Shown: piece after piece, positions 22,593-31,377 of the stretch | Numbering within the stretch: the first letter of the stretch is position 1 | Layout: each line of letters starts with the position of its first letter | Source of the DNA: Polyangiaceae bacterium | GTDB lineage: Bacteria > Myxococcota_A > Polyangia > Polyangiales > Polyangiaceae | Direction: 5' to 3' | Assembly (NCBI GenBank): GCA_029266615.1 | Contig: JAQSWN010000066.1 | Location: 1-39,392 of the forward strand | Length of the DNA stretch: 39,392 nt | The notes under the pieces: model-generated | Told to the model about the DNA's origin: nothing | Database searches by the model: none | Seen by the model: only the letters and a program-made list of their open reading frames with translations | Position numbers and translations under genes: made by a program

Positions 22593-24140
22593 ATGGCTTC
22601 GGGGCTCCGTATCTACAACACGCTCACCCGCAACATCGAGCCGCTCTCACTGCGCGAGCCGGGCGAGGCGACGATCTACTGCTGTGGCCCGACCGTTTAC
22701 GACGCGCCGCACGCGGGCCACGCGCGCGCAGCCTTGGCGCCGGACCTGCTCGTGCGGCGTCTGACGCATCAGGGAGTGAAGGTCACCTTCGTCCGTAACA
22801 TCACGGACGTGGACGACAAGATCTTGGAGAGGTCGAAGAAGAACGGGGAGAGCCCGCTCGCGCTTTCCCAGCGCATGGCCGCCGTCTACCAAGAGGAAAT
22901 GAAGACCTGCGGTTGCTTGCCGCCAACGCACGAGCCGCGCGTGAGCGAGAGCGTGCCGGAAATCATCGAGCTGATTCAGAAGCTCGTGGGCAATGAGAGC
23001 GCGTACGTGCTCGACATGGGTAACGGCAAGCAGGACGTGTACTTCGCGGTCCGAAGCTTTCCCGGGTACGGCAAGCTTTCGCGGCGTAAAATCGACGATC
23101 TGCAAGCCGGCGCCCGTGTGGAGCGCGACGAGCACAAGCGAGACCCCCTCGATTTCGCGCTGTGGAAAGGGGCCGGACCGGAGGAGTGGGCGTGGGACTC
23201 GCCCTGGGGTCGCGGCCGCCCCGGCTGGCACATCGAGTGCTCGGCCATGGCGGAGAAGTTCCTGCGCCACGGGTTCGACGTCCACGGCGGCGGGATGGAC
23301 CTCATCTTCCCCCACCACGAAAACGAGATCGCCCAGAGCGAGGCCGCGTCACCCGGGCAGGGCGACTACGTGCGCTGCTGGATGCACAACGGCTTCGTCA
23401 ACGTCGACAAAGAGAAGATGAGCAAGTCGCTCGGCAACTTCGTCACCGTGCGCGACGTCCTCGCCCGGAACGACGCCGAGGGGTTCCGTTGGTTCTTGCT
23501 CGCTGCGCACTACCGCGGGCCAATTCAGTTCGACACGGAGCAGCTGCCGAACGGCCGCGTGGTCTTCCCGGGGGTGGACGAAGCCGAGCGGCGTGTCGAC
23601 TACTTGTTCGCGACGGTGGAGCGCCTGACCGAGCTCACGGCGGCGGGTCCCGCCGCGCCCGCGAAGATGCCGCCTGAGCTACAAAAGCTCAAAACGGAGC
23701 TCGAAGCGGCGGCCAAACAAGGCGACGCCGCGTTGGACGACGACTTGAACACCCCCATCGCGCTCGCCTCCCTCGGGGAGATGATGCGCATCGGCAACGA
23801 GACGGTGATGCTCGCGCAGAAGCGTAAGAAGGATGCGAGCTTCGTCGGCGCTGCGGGCGCCCTCGGCCGCTCCGTGGCGGACGCGCTGAGCGCGCTCACG
23901 CAGCAGCTCGGCTTGCTCAACGTCTCGCCCCGCGAGTACGCGGCTCGCGTCAAGGAGCGTCGTCTCACGCTGCGCCAGCTCTCGGCGAAGAGCATCGAGC
24001 AAAAGCTATCGGAGCGCGTGGAGGCTCGCAAATCCAAGGACTTTGCGCGCGGGGACGCGATCCGCGACGAGTTGCTGGCGCTCGGCGTCGCCATCTCGGA
24101 CGGAGTGGACGGCAGCTCCAGCTGGACCATCACCCAGTAG
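22593..24140 (+). CDS. cysS: Cysteinyl-tRNA synthetase
   Basis: The 515-aa product is a complete CysRS, a class I enzyme that charges tRNA-Cys. Motifs: IYCCGPTVYD (28-37; zinc Cys), PHAGHAR (39-45; the HIGH motif), TDVDDKIL, GRPGWHIECSAM and FPHHENEIAQSEAA (further zinc ligands), KMSKS at 275-279 and a C-terminal helical anticodon domain ending with RDELLALGVAISDG. The frame opens earlier (GTG 22566, ATG 22572), but the ATG at 22593 gives the usual start (LRIYNTLTR). No strong ribosome site precedes any of the three, so the start is uncertain by up to nine codons. Confidence 0.95.
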   Translation: MASGLRIYNTLTRNIEPLSLREPGEATIYCCGPTVYDAPHAGHARAALAPDLLVRRLTHQGVKVTFVRNITDVDDKILERSKKNGESPLALSQRMAAVYQEEMKTCGCLPPTHEPRVSESVPEIIELIQKLVGNESAYVLDMGNGKQDVYFAVRSFPGYGKLSRRKIDDLQAGARVERDEHKRDPLDFALWKGAGPEEWAWDSPWGRGRPGWHIECSAMAEKFLRHGFDVHGGGMDLIFPHHENEIAQSEAASPGQGDYVRCWMHNGFVNVDKEKMSKSLGNFVTVRDVLARNDAEGFRWFLLAAHYRGPIQFDTEQLPNGRVVFPGVDEAERRVDYLFATVERLTELTAAGPAAPAKMPPELQKLKTELEAAAKQGDAALDDDLNTPIALASLGEMMRIGNETVMLAQKRKKDASFVGAAGALGRSVADALSALTQQLGLLNVSPREYAARVKERRLTLRQLSAKSIEQKLSERVEARKSKDFARGDAIRDELLALGVAISDGVDGSSSWTITQ

Positions 24141-24186
24141 GGTCAGCCTAGGCGACGGAGCCGCGGCTCGCGGCGGGGGCGGCTCG

Positions 24187-25887
24187 TCACTCGCAGTGCG
24201 AAGGCTTCACGTCCGTGGCCTCGGTGACGACGAAGGTCGAGCCGCGCCGCTTCCAGACGAAGTAGCTCGGCAAAGGCGAGCCCAGGTCCGACCGCGGAGG
24301 CGGTGGCACGAGCCGCGCGCTGTACAGCCAAGACGCCGCGGCGGGCGAGGTGAGCGAGGTGGCGCAGCGGGATAGGTCTGCGCCTTCCAGCCGCTCGTCG
24401 CGGTGCGCGCGTTGCAAGCGGCCGTGGGCGGTGGCGATCCCCGCGGAGCCCCCGCTCGCCAGCCGCGCTGCGGTCCAAGGCTGGTCGCGCCACCGCTCCA
24501 CGAACGCCTCGAGCTCGCCCGGGACGTCTTCGGGCGCGCAGGGCGACTGCTCGAAAACACCGGCCACTTCATCGACGGTGCCCGAGCGCCGCGACACCAG
24601 CACGAACGCTTCGCGCGCGGGGTCGCCGTGGACCCCGTGCAGCGTGAGGTGAAAGGCGAAGTCAGCGGCGCCTGGCCGGGGCGCGCAGGCAGTGGCGCCC
24701 GTTAGCTCCGCGCGCGCCCCCTCGTCGTCGAGCGTGCGCAACAAGGCGCTCGTCGCCGGTGAAGCGAGCGCGGCGGTGTGTGGCACGCGACCGCGCTCGC
24801 CGGGCGGGGCGTCGAGCCAACGCAGGACGAGCGCGTGCGGCCACGTCATGCGGTCGGTAGCGCGCAGCCAGCGATTACAGAGACGCTCGCGCTCTCGGTC
24901 GCTCGACGGCGAGTCGTCGGGGAACGCTTCGTGGCACCCCAGAAAGCGCAACCCTTGATAGCTCGCGTCGATGGGCGAGTAGGGCGCGTCGTACTCGGTG
25001 ATCACGCGCCCTCCCCAGCCTTCGACCGGGTGAAGAGGGCGAAATGCCCAGCGGTATTTGCGATAGCCATGAGACCAGCCAGGCCGCGCGCGCGCCACGC
25101 CTCCATCGGCTACGACGCGAAGGCACGCTGGGTACGGCTCCGACACCAATAAGCGTGTGGCCGCGCTCGTGTAGGCGAGCTGGTAGTCGACGCGCACGTC
25201 GATCACGGGATCCGCGTTGACGCGCTCGGCCGACACTTCGACCGGGAACTCCCCGTTCCAGTCGTGGATGCCGCGCGTGGCGAGCGCAGCCGGGCAGCGG
25301 CTGTCCCCCGGCTCGCTCAGCCGGTAGGCGAAGCCGACGGGCGCGTCGCCATCACCCTTGAGAGTAGTGCGCGTCTGGCCGCGAACCCAGTAGCGCCCTG
25401 GCTCGAGGTCGACGGATATGGTCTCGCCGCACGCCAAAGTCTTCGGCTCTTGCTCCGACGTCGTCAAACTGACGAGGGCGCGCTGCGTGACCAGCGACGC
25501 GGGAAACTTGGGTCCCGTCGACGCCCAGAAGCGCACCGGCTCGGTCACTTCGAGCAGGTGCAACGGAGGGCTCAGTCGCTCGTCAGTAGCGTGCGCGCAG
25601 CCGAAGACGGCTTCCGTCGCCGCGGGAGTGAGCGCGGTTACGGAGGTGTGCATCGGGCCCCGCGCGGCCTCGAGCCGGGGTGGCTCCGGCGGCTCCGGTG
25701 CGGGCGGGCCGGTCGTAGCCGCTGCGCTCGCGACCGCGCGCGACGGCGCCGCGGGGACTCTCGCGTTCGTTAGGATGGCGGGCGGCGACGCACGTGGGGG
25801 CGACGCGAGCGTGGCGGGCGCCGCGCTACAGCCGAGCGCGCCAAGCAACGAGGCGAAACTCCAGGAACCAAACGCGACGCGCAGCAT
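24187..25887 (-). CDS. Large lipoprotein of unknown function
   Basis: The 566-aa product has a signal ending in LLGALGC, then an Ala/Pro/Thr-rich linker of about 65 residues, then a large domain of about 480 residues with scattered Cys (ten or so, likely disulfides) and few recognisable motifs (for example LEPGRYWVRGQT, FRPLHPVEGWGGRVITEYD and a C-terminal SYFVWKRRGSTFVVTEATD). I recognise no family. The architecture suggests a surface or outer-membrane-facing protein. Start ATG at 25885-25887. It is convergent with cysS, 46 bp apart; the spacer holds the palindrome GAGCCGCGGCTC at 24158-24169. Confidence 0.68.
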   Translation of the reverse strand: MLRVAFGSWSFASLLGALGCSAAPATLASPPRASPPAILTNARVPAAPSRAVASAAATTGPPAPEPPEPPRLEAARGPMHTSVTALTPAATEAVFGCAHATDERLSPPLHLLEVTEPVRFWASTGPKFPASLVTQRALVSLTTSEQEPKTLACGETISVDLEPGRYWVRGQTRTTLKGDGDAPVGFAYRLSEPGDSRCPAALATRGIHDWNGEFPVEVSAERVNADPVIDVRVDYQLAYTSAATRLLVSEPYPACLRVVADGGVARARPGWSHGYRKYRWAFRPLHPVEGWGGRVITEYDAPYSPIDASYQGLRFLGCHEAFPDDSPSSDRERERLCNRWLRATDRMTWPHALVLRWLDAPPGERGRVPHTAALASPATSALLRTLDDEGARAELTGATACAPRPGAADFAFHLTLHGVHGDPAREAFVLVSRRSGTVDEVAGVFEQSPCAPEDVPGELEAFVERWRDQPWTAARLASGGSAGIATAHGRLQRAHRDERLEGADLSRCATSLTSPAAASWLYSARLVPPPPRSDLGSPLPSYFVWKRRGSTFVVTEATDVKPSHCE

Positions 25888-25989
25888 GCTCGGCTACCCC
25901 TACCGCGAAGCGTGACGACGCGGCCCCGAGTCACCAGCCGCTTCTGCAGGAGAGCTACGGCTCGCCAAGCCCGCAAAGACCGGCAGGAG

Positions 25990-26727
25990 TTAGACGCCGA
26001 TGAACAGGCGATGCGCGAAGTTGCGCTCGAGCTTGGCGCGAAGCACCTTGTCGGCCGCGGTCTCGATGTCGTATTCGACGCGCTTGAACTCGAAACGCTT
26101 CTTCGTCGAGTCGTACAGGGTGTAGCTGGCGCGGTTGTCGTAGTCGCGCGGTTGGCCGACGGAGCCAACGCTCACGATGTACTTGCGATCCGGCTGCAGC
26201 TCGAAATCAATCGGCGGAAGCTCTTCCACCGAGTTCTTGGTGAGAGCGAACACCTTGCAGAGGTGCGAGTGACCGATGAGGGTCAGCGGCGCGAGCTCGT
26301 CAAAAATTGGCAAGCACTCGCGCGCCTGCTCGGGCGCGAAGATGTACTCGAACTCTTCGAGCCGCACCGGCGAGCCGTGGCAGAGGTTGACGGCCTGCTC
26401 CGGCAACTTGATCTGGTAGGGCAGCTCTTTGAGCCACGCCATGTTCTCGCCGGAGAGCAGCTGCGCGTGGAGGTCGAGCGCGTGGCGCGCCGCCTCGTAA
26501 TAGTACGAGTAGTCCATGCGGCCCGCGACGGCGGCGTCGTGGTTGCCGAGGATGGTCGCTTCGACGAGGTTCCTGACGACGTCCGCACACTCGTTGGGAG
26601 AGCCGCCGTAACCGACCGTATCTCCCAAGCAATAGTAGCGATCGATGTCTTCGCTTTTGAACGCCTCGACGACAGCGCTCAGCGCTTCGTAGTTCGCATG
26701 AATGTCGCTGAGTATGCCGAGTCGCAT
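25990..26727 (-). CDS. Calcineurin-like metallophosphoesterase (YfcE/Metallophos_2 type)
   Basis: The 245-aa product has the full two-metal site: LGILSDIHAN (Asp8, His10), GDTVGYGGSPNE (Asp36), GNHD (Asn62, His63), HGSP (His117) and IGHSHL (His153, His155). Such small enzymes hydrolyse phosphomonoesters or diesters; some act on cyclic nucleotides or phosphoserine. The loop MDYSYYYEAARHAL is shared by many environmental homologues annotated only as metallophosphatase. The frame is open to 26775 but the ATG at 26725-26727 begins the first strand exactly. Confidence 0.92.
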   Translation of the reverse strand: MRLGILSDIHANYEALSAVVEAFKSEDIDRYYCLGDTVGYGGSPNECADVVRNLVEATILGNHDAAVAGRMDYSYYYEAARHALDLHAQLLSGENMAWLKELPYQIKLPEQAVNLCHGSPVRLEEFEYIFAPEQARECLPIFDELAPLTLIGHSHLCKVFALTKNSVEELPPIDFELQPDRKYIVSVGSVGQPRDYDNRASYTLYDSTKKRFEFKRVEYDIETAADKVLRAKLERNFAHRLFIGV

Positions 26728-27116
26728 GCTTGATTGAGTCGTGACAGGACGAGGGGAGAAACGTGAGAGTAACACGCTTCCGGGTGACGCTAACCAGTCC
26801 TCTGGCCTCGAAAAGCACGAAGGGGCCTGGGCGACCGCTCGGAGACGGGCGGGGCGTCGGCCGTTCAGTGTCCGGCGGCCTGAAAAGCGGTGGCGACCAA
26901 CGGCTGGCTGGTATCGCCCGCTCCCTCATAGCGCGTAGGTCGGGCTCGCGCTCGTTCGGCCGCCGTCTCGCGTTTCGGCGTCCCCCCGCTGGTCGCCCAC
27001 CCGCGGAATCCCGGCCCGACGGGCGGTAGCCATACCGGGTTCGAGCCGCACGAGAAGTGAGGCCGGGAGGGGACGGGCGTGGGCGCCCACGCTCTCGCTG
27101 CTACGCTGCGCCCGAA
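26728..27116. other. 389-bp divergent spacer
   Basis: GC-rich spacer between the phosphoesterase and the next plus-strand gene. Open frames on the minus strand through it are shadows. No tRNA, known RNA or strong hairpin was found; only the GCTACGCT box at 27100-27107 stands out. Confidence 0.55.
27100..27107 (+). promoter_or_regulatory. Candidate -10 box GCTACGCT (TGC-extended)
   Basis: The TACGCT core is preceded by TGC, an extended -10, and ends nine bases before the ATG at 27117. No ribosome site is present. Confidence 0.42.
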
Positions 27117-27698
27117 ATGCATCAGGAACCTACTCCGGAGCCCATCGGAGAGCTCGTTCGCGCCTGCTTGGACTACGTAAAGCGCTCGCTCGGTACGGAG
27201 CTGGACTTCACCCCCGAAACCCTCCCCCTCCTCGACCACTACCTGAGTGAGGTTCGTGAGGAGCTCTCCGAGAAACCAGAGATCGCCGAGCTGACTGCGC
27301 ACGCAGCCGGCGCCTACTTTGGCGAGGTTCTGCGCCGCCAGATGCGCGGCTTCTGGCGTACGCCCTCTTCGAGCCTGCACGATTACCAGGTGTGCTCGAG
27401 CGTCGCGTTCGTCGCCATCAACCCGTTCGGGGTCGCGTACGACGCACTGTTCGCCAGCGCCGAGCACGGCGGACCACGCTCGAACTTGCGGCTCGCCGCC
27501 GAGGACCACGGGTACATCGCGGCCCGGCTCGCCACGGTGCCGGAGGTGCCGGAGGACCAGTTCTTTTTGCTGACGACACGCCTCGAGGCCATCGAAATTA
27601 CGGTAGAGGCGTTACGCGCGCGGCTGGAAGAAGAAGGCTACTCGGAGATGGAGTACACTCCCGAGGATTACGAAGCCGAGCTCCGGTACTTGAACTAG
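27117..27698 (+). CDS. Conserved-looking hypothetical protein
   Basis: The 193-aa product is acidic and mainly helical: LVRACLDYVKRSLGTELDFT near the N-terminus, LPLLDHYLSEVREEL, a Gly/Ala segment (HAAGAYFGEVLRR), a beta strand pair around VAFVAINPFGVAYDALF, and a coiled C-terminus ending EYTPEDYEAELRYLN. There is no signal peptide or membrane segment, so it is cytoplasmic. I recognise no named family. The codon bias and coherent fold pattern support a real gene. Its TAG stop and the convergent gene's TAG share the palindrome CTAG. Confidence 0.7.
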   Translation: MHQEPTPEPIGELVRACLDYVKRSLGTELDFTPETLPLLDHYLSEVREELSEKPEIAELTAHAAGAYFGEVLRRQMRGFWRTPSSSLHDYQVCSSVAFVAINPFGVAYDALFASAEHGGPRSNLRLAAEDHGYIAARLATVPEVPEDQFFLLTTRLEAIEITVEALRARLEEEGYSEMEYTPEDYEAELRYLN

Positions 27699-28942
27699 TC
27701 GCCGACTTGGTAGCGCGCGGGCAGCTCTAGCAGTCGCATCGGAGACGATTCGGAGCCGAAGAAATCTCGCGTTTGCACCGTGTAGCGGCCCTGCTTCAAC
27801 CCCGCGACCAGCCACTCGGCGTCAGCTCGGAGCCAGACGACCGGCACGCCGTCCACCAGCAAGTACCGCGGCACGTCCCCGCGGTTCTGAAATACCAGCC
27901 CGAGCTTCGGAGCCGTCGGATCCAGCTTGGTGGGCGGCGGCAGGGCGCGGGTGTGAAGCTCGCCGAGCTCACGCTCCTCCACGAGCACGACGAACGGGAC
28001 GCTGGGGAGCTCCCCCCGGCGCAAGCTCGCGGCGCGGGGAGGCGTGGCGAGACTCTCGGAAGGGAGCTCTGGACGCTTGGTGATCTTCGTGATCTCGAGC
28101 TCGAACCGTGCGCCGGAGGGCCACGCGTATTCCGCCCGGAGCGGGATCTGATCGGCGCGGCACGCTGCCGATTCCGGCCCAACCGACAGCAGCTCGAGTA
28201 ACAGCCGGCACAGCAGCGCCCCCGACGAGCCCGCGAGGGGAACGACGGCTTGCTCCAGCTCCAACTTGCCCAGGCTGGTCTCGAGCTTCACCTTCTGCGT
28301 CGGAAGTCCGAGGAGGCTGCCGGGACCGCCGAGCAGCACGCTCGGCTCCGAAAGCGTGCTCACGTCCACGCGCGCTTCGGAGAGGACCGCCCGCAACGTA
28401 CCGGGCGCGAGCGGTGTGTACGCGCTCGCGCCCGGCCACACGAGCACGTGACCGAAACGATCGTCCCGCGCTCGGAGCTCCGTACCGGCCGGGAACGGGA
28501 ACGCGCGCGAGGCGAGCGCGAACCGCAGCCGACCAAGAGACGACGCGTCGATGCGCACATCGAACGCGGTCTTGTCACGCGCACGACCTAGCACTTCGTT
28601 GTTACCCTCGGGCGAGCGTGGCGCCGACGCGTCCAACCACCGCAGCCGCCCTTCGAGCGAGACGCCGGGTGCGGCGCGCAGCTCGCCCTCCGGCGGCATG
28701 ACGTCGTCGTCTCGGAGCGGGCGGGGAGGCTCGGGTGCGCCCGCATCGGACGAAGGATCCGGCGGGGGGTGAGCGATGTCTTTGGGACTTTGCTTGGTCG
28801 GAGCCGCCGCGAGCGGCGCCGGCAGCACGCTCGCGTTGGGGCTCGGTTCGCTCGCGCTCGCTACGGCCAACACCTCCTCCCCTTTGCGCAGCTCACAGCC
28901 GAACAAGAAGAGCAGCGCGAGCGCGAACCGAAACGGCGACAT
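27695..28942 (-). CDS. Lipoprotein at the end of the chemosensory operon
   Basis: The 415-aa product has the lipobox LLFLFGC (Cys16), an Ala/Pro-rich linker to about residue 85, and a beta-rich body with VSLEGRLRWLDAS, LVWPGASAYTPLAPGTLRAVL, GELPSVPFVVLVEERELG and PRYLLVDGVPVVWLRADA near the end. No family recognised. It starts 12 bp after rimI on the same strand, so it could be the last gene of the chemosensory operon, but a GCTAGCTT box just before it may give an independent transcript. A link to signalling is inferred from position only. Confidence 0.68.
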   Translation of the reverse strand: MSPFRFALALLFLFGCELRKGEEVLAVASASEPSPNASVLPAPLAAAPTKQSPKDIAHPPPDPSSDAGAPEPPRPLRDDDVMPPEGELRAAPGVSLEGRLRWLDASAPRSPEGNNEVLGRARDKTAFDVRIDASSLGRLRFALASRAFPFPAGTELRARDDRFGHVLVWPGASAYTPLAPGTLRAVLSEARVDVSTLSEPSVLLGGPGSLLGLPTQKVKLETSLGKLELEQAVVPLAGSSGALLCRLLLELLSVGPESAACRADQIPLRAEYAWPSGARFELEITKITKRPELPSESLATPPRAASLRRGELPSVPFVVLVEERELGELHTRALPPPTKLDPTAPKLGLVFQNRGDVPRYLLVDGVPVVWLRADAEWLVAGLKQGRYTVQTRDFFGSESSPMRLLELPARYQVGD

Positions 28943-28951
28943 CGGTCAGCG

Positions 28952-28959
28952 AAGCTAGC
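28952..28959 (-). promoter_or_regulatory. Candidate -10 box GCTAGCTT overlapping the rimI stop
   Basis: On the minus strand it ends nine bases before the lipoprotein ATG at 28942 and overlaps the end of rimI. Confidence 0.35.
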
Positions 28960-29374
28960 GCAGGAGCCGCTGCATCACCACGGCGTCCTCGCCCGTATCC
29001 GAATAGTACCGCGCGCGGCGATCCAGCTCCGTGAAGCCGAGCGCGCCGTAGAGCGCTCGCGCGGCGATGTTGCTCTCACGCACCTCCAGGAACACGACGC
29101 GCGCGTCCTCCCGGCATAGCTCCGTGACGAGCGCACGCGCGATGCCGCGACGTCGGTACGGGGCGGTCACGCCGAGATCCGTGAGGTGCAGCTCGTCCGC
29201 GGCGCGCCAAGCGAGCAAGAAACCGCACCGCGTTCCCGCTTCGCGCGCCACCAACAAGCGCGCGTACGAGCGAGAAAGCTCCGCGACGAAGTCTACCTCC
29301 AGCGCGCACTCGGCCGCGATCGCAACCAGCTGCGGCATGTCCTCGGACGTTGCACCGGATATCTCCAGGCTCAT
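28955..29374 (-). CDS. rimI: Ribosomal-protein-alanine N-acetyltransferase RimI
   Basis: The 139-aa product has the RimI pattern: YARLLVAREAG, ADELHLTDLGVTAPYRRRGIARAL (acetyl-CoA loop RRRGIA), then VVFLEVRESNIAARALYGALGF and RRARYYSDTGEDAVVM. RimI acetylates the N-terminal Ala of ribosomal protein S18 and sometimes other proteins. The ATG at 29372-29374 overlaps the stop of the CheA-like gene as ATGA, so it is translated from the chemosensory mRNA. Whether it modifies a member of that system or is merely carried along is not known. Confidence 0.88.
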   Translation of the reverse strand: MSLEISGATSEDMPQLVAIAAECALEVDFVAELSRSYARLLVAREAGTRCGFLLAWRAADELHLTDLGVTAPYRRRGIARALVTELCREDARVVFLEVRESNIAARALYGALGFTELDRRARYYSDTGEDAVVMQRLLR

Positions 29375-31377
29375 CGGGTCATCGCCCAGGCGCGCGCAGC
29401 GAGGAGTGGAACATCCAGCGCCAGCTTGAGCTGGCCATCGGGGCGCAACACCGCACCGGAGAAGGGGCCGGAAAGCGCGACGAGCGAGGGTACGGAGCGA
29501 ATGGCCACCGACTCCACGGCGGAGGCGCTTTCGACGCCGACCCGCACGGGGAGCGCGCCCTCGACGCGCAGCTCGACGCTCACGGGCGCACGTTCGCGAG
29601 CCGAGCGGCCGAGACACGCCGCGAGCCGGACCCCCGCAAAGCCGGACGGCGCCAGCTCGAGCTTCCCCGTGAAGTCCACGGGTAGCGCGAAGTCGTCGCC
29701 GTTTTCGCGAAGCCACAGCACGTCGACGACGCTCTGGTCGCTCGGCACCTCTAGCGTCGCGACCAACCCGTTATTTTCGGCGCTACGCAAGTGGATGGTC
29801 CCGCCCAAGCGTCGCACCGCGTCCTCGGCCAAGTCCAGGCCCAGGCCGCGGCCCCGGAGCAAGTCCGCGCGCGTGCTGGTCGTGAGCCCCGGCAAGAACA
29901 AGATCAAGAGCAGCTCGCCTTCTTGGCTCCGCTCCGCCTGGTCGAAGCTCATGATCCCGCGCTCCACCGCCAATTGGCGGAGCCGCTCCGTGTCCACGCC
30001 GCGCCCATCGTCCTCGACCACGATGCGTAGCCACTCCCCGAGACGCGTCGCACGGAGCTCAATCGTGCCGACCTCCGGCTTGTCCGCCGCGCGACGCGCC
30101 TCGGGCGACTCCAGCCCGTGACTCACCGCGTTTTTGGCGAGCTGAATCAGCGCGTCGTACAACCGATCCGCGACGCGCCTATCTATGGGCAGCTCCCCCC
30201 CGACGACCTCCACCTGCACGCGCTTGCCTTCCTCGTCGGCGAAGCGCACCACTGCGCGCTTCAAGCGCTCGAACAGCGTGCCGACGGTCGTACGCCGCAG
30301 CTCCAAGAGCGCTGCCCGCATCTCGCGCGAACGTCGCTCCACCACCTCCGAGCTTCGCCGGAACGCGGCCGCGCTGCGCTCCGCGTTGGTCGCGTTGGCG
30401 CGTAGCGTGGCCGTCGCGGACTCGATACGAGACAGCGCCAGCCCGCCGTTGCCGACGAAGCGCGCGGGCTCCAAAATCCGCAGCGCCTCGTGGAGTGCAG
30501 CCTGCGCGGCGCGAAGCCGCATCGAAGTTTGGCGCGCCATCTCCGCGCCGCGCGTGAGCTCGTGGCCCACCATGCTCACGTGCTCGATGCGCTCGAAGAA
30601 CCTGTCCACCTCCACGGCGGCAATGCGCAGCGGTCCCCCGTCCTCCGTGTTTTCGCCGGGCGGGCGGCTCGGGGGCTGACTCTTGGGACGGGGCGGGCGT
30701 CGCGAAGGGTCCGGCTTCTGCGCCGCCCCGGCTTCCCCCGACAACATGCGCAGCGTCGCGATACCGCGCCCCGGATCCTCGAGCAAGAGCGCGATGATGG
30801 CGCGGTGCCGCGCGAGCTCCACGATGGCGGCGGCGGCGCTTGCTTCGCCTTGAGCCACGCTGCGCAGCCGTGACTCGAGCCCGTGACAGTACCAAGCGGT
30901 GACGTCGTCGCCGACGGAAGCGGCGGCCCCTTTCATCGCGTGCACGCTTCGCTTCGCCGCGTCGAGACCGCTCTGTGAGCTCTGGGTCGAGCTGAGCACG
31001 CCGTCCAGCTCGCCGAGCCGATCGCGCATGGTCAAGTGATACTCCGCGCGGTAGCGGGCTTCGATGCGCGAAGGCGCGAGGCCGAGGGGCGGCTCCGGGA
31101 AGCGCGTGGACGCGGCGGGCTCACCGCGGCCGATCCGCGCGAGCGCGTCCTTCAGCAGGTCCCGCACCGCGGCGATCGCCGCCTTGTCTCCTTCCCGGAT
31201 ACGCGCCCCCAACTGTCCGACCACGAGCGAAAGATCCGGGTAGCCGGCCATCGCCAGTGAGCCCTTCAGCGAGTGCAACGCGGCGCGAATGTCCGTCAGC
31301 TCGCCGTCTTCGCGCAGCACGGGCAGGCGCTTCTCGATCTCGCCTGCGAGCAGCGGGTCGAGCTTGCGCTGGCTCAC
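29371..31377 (-). CDS. CheA-like hybrid kinase with two Hpt domains
   Basis: The 668-aa product has two His-phosphotransfer domains: ALHSLKGSLAMAG (His35) and VHAMKGAAASVG (His146). A Pro/Ser-rich linker follows (about 215-245), then a helical dimerisation part (250-370), the CheA ATPase with N box LAKNAVSHG (413-421), G1 DDGRGVD, F box LFLPGLTT and G2 GRGLGLD (509-515), and a C-terminal CheW-like coupling domain (about 545-668). There is no CheY-binding P2 domain and no fused receiver. It should autophosphorylate and pass phosphate to the receiver protein of the operon. Start and stop both lie in ATGA overlaps with neighbours. Confidence 0.92.
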   Translation of the reverse strand: MSQRKLDPLLAGEIEKRLPVLREDGELTDIRAALHSLKGSLAMAGYPDLSLVVGQLGARIREGDKAAIAAVRDLLKDALARIGRGEPAASTRFPEPPLGLAPSRIEARYRAEYHLTMRDRLGELDGVLSSTQSSQSGLDAAKRSVHAMKGAAASVGDDVTAWYCHGLESRLRSVAQGEASAAAAIVELARHRAIIALLLEDPGRGIATLRMLSGEAGAAQKPDPSRRPPRPKSQPPSRPPGENTEDGGPLRIAAVEVDRFFERIEHVSMVGHELTRGAEMARQTSMRLRAAQAALHEALRILEPARFVGNGGLALSRIESATATLRANATNAERSAAAFRRSSEVVERRSREMRAALLELRRTTVGTLFERLKRAVVRFADEEGKRVQVEVVGGELPIDRRVADRLYDALIQLAKNAVSHGLESPEARRAADKPEVGTIELRATRLGEWLRIVVEDDGRGVDTERLRQLAVERGIMSFDQAERSQEGELLLILFLPGLTTSTRADLLRGRGLGLDLAEDAVRRLGGTIHLRSAENNGLVATLEVPSDQSVVDVLWLRENGDDFALPVDFTGKLELAPSGFAGVRLAACLGRSARERAPVSVELRVEGALPVRVGVESASAVESVAIRSVPSLVALSGPFSGAVLRPDGQLKLALDVPLLAARAWAMTR

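Noticed and set aside
24158..24169. GAGCCGCGGCTC palindrome between cysS and the lipoprotein as terminator.
   Set aside because: No loop is possible without breaking the centre, and no T tract follows; it is short enough to be chance at this G+C.
27020..27060. GGGTTCGAG stretch resembling a tRNA T-loop.
   Set aside because: The flanking bases do not form the T stem and no acceptor, D or anticodon arms can be drawn.
29375..29716. Upstream extension of rimI to a 253-aa protein.
   Set aside because: The added part is Arg/Ala-rich shadow inside the kinase gene; the ATG at 29374 gives the standard RimI start and an ATGA overlap.
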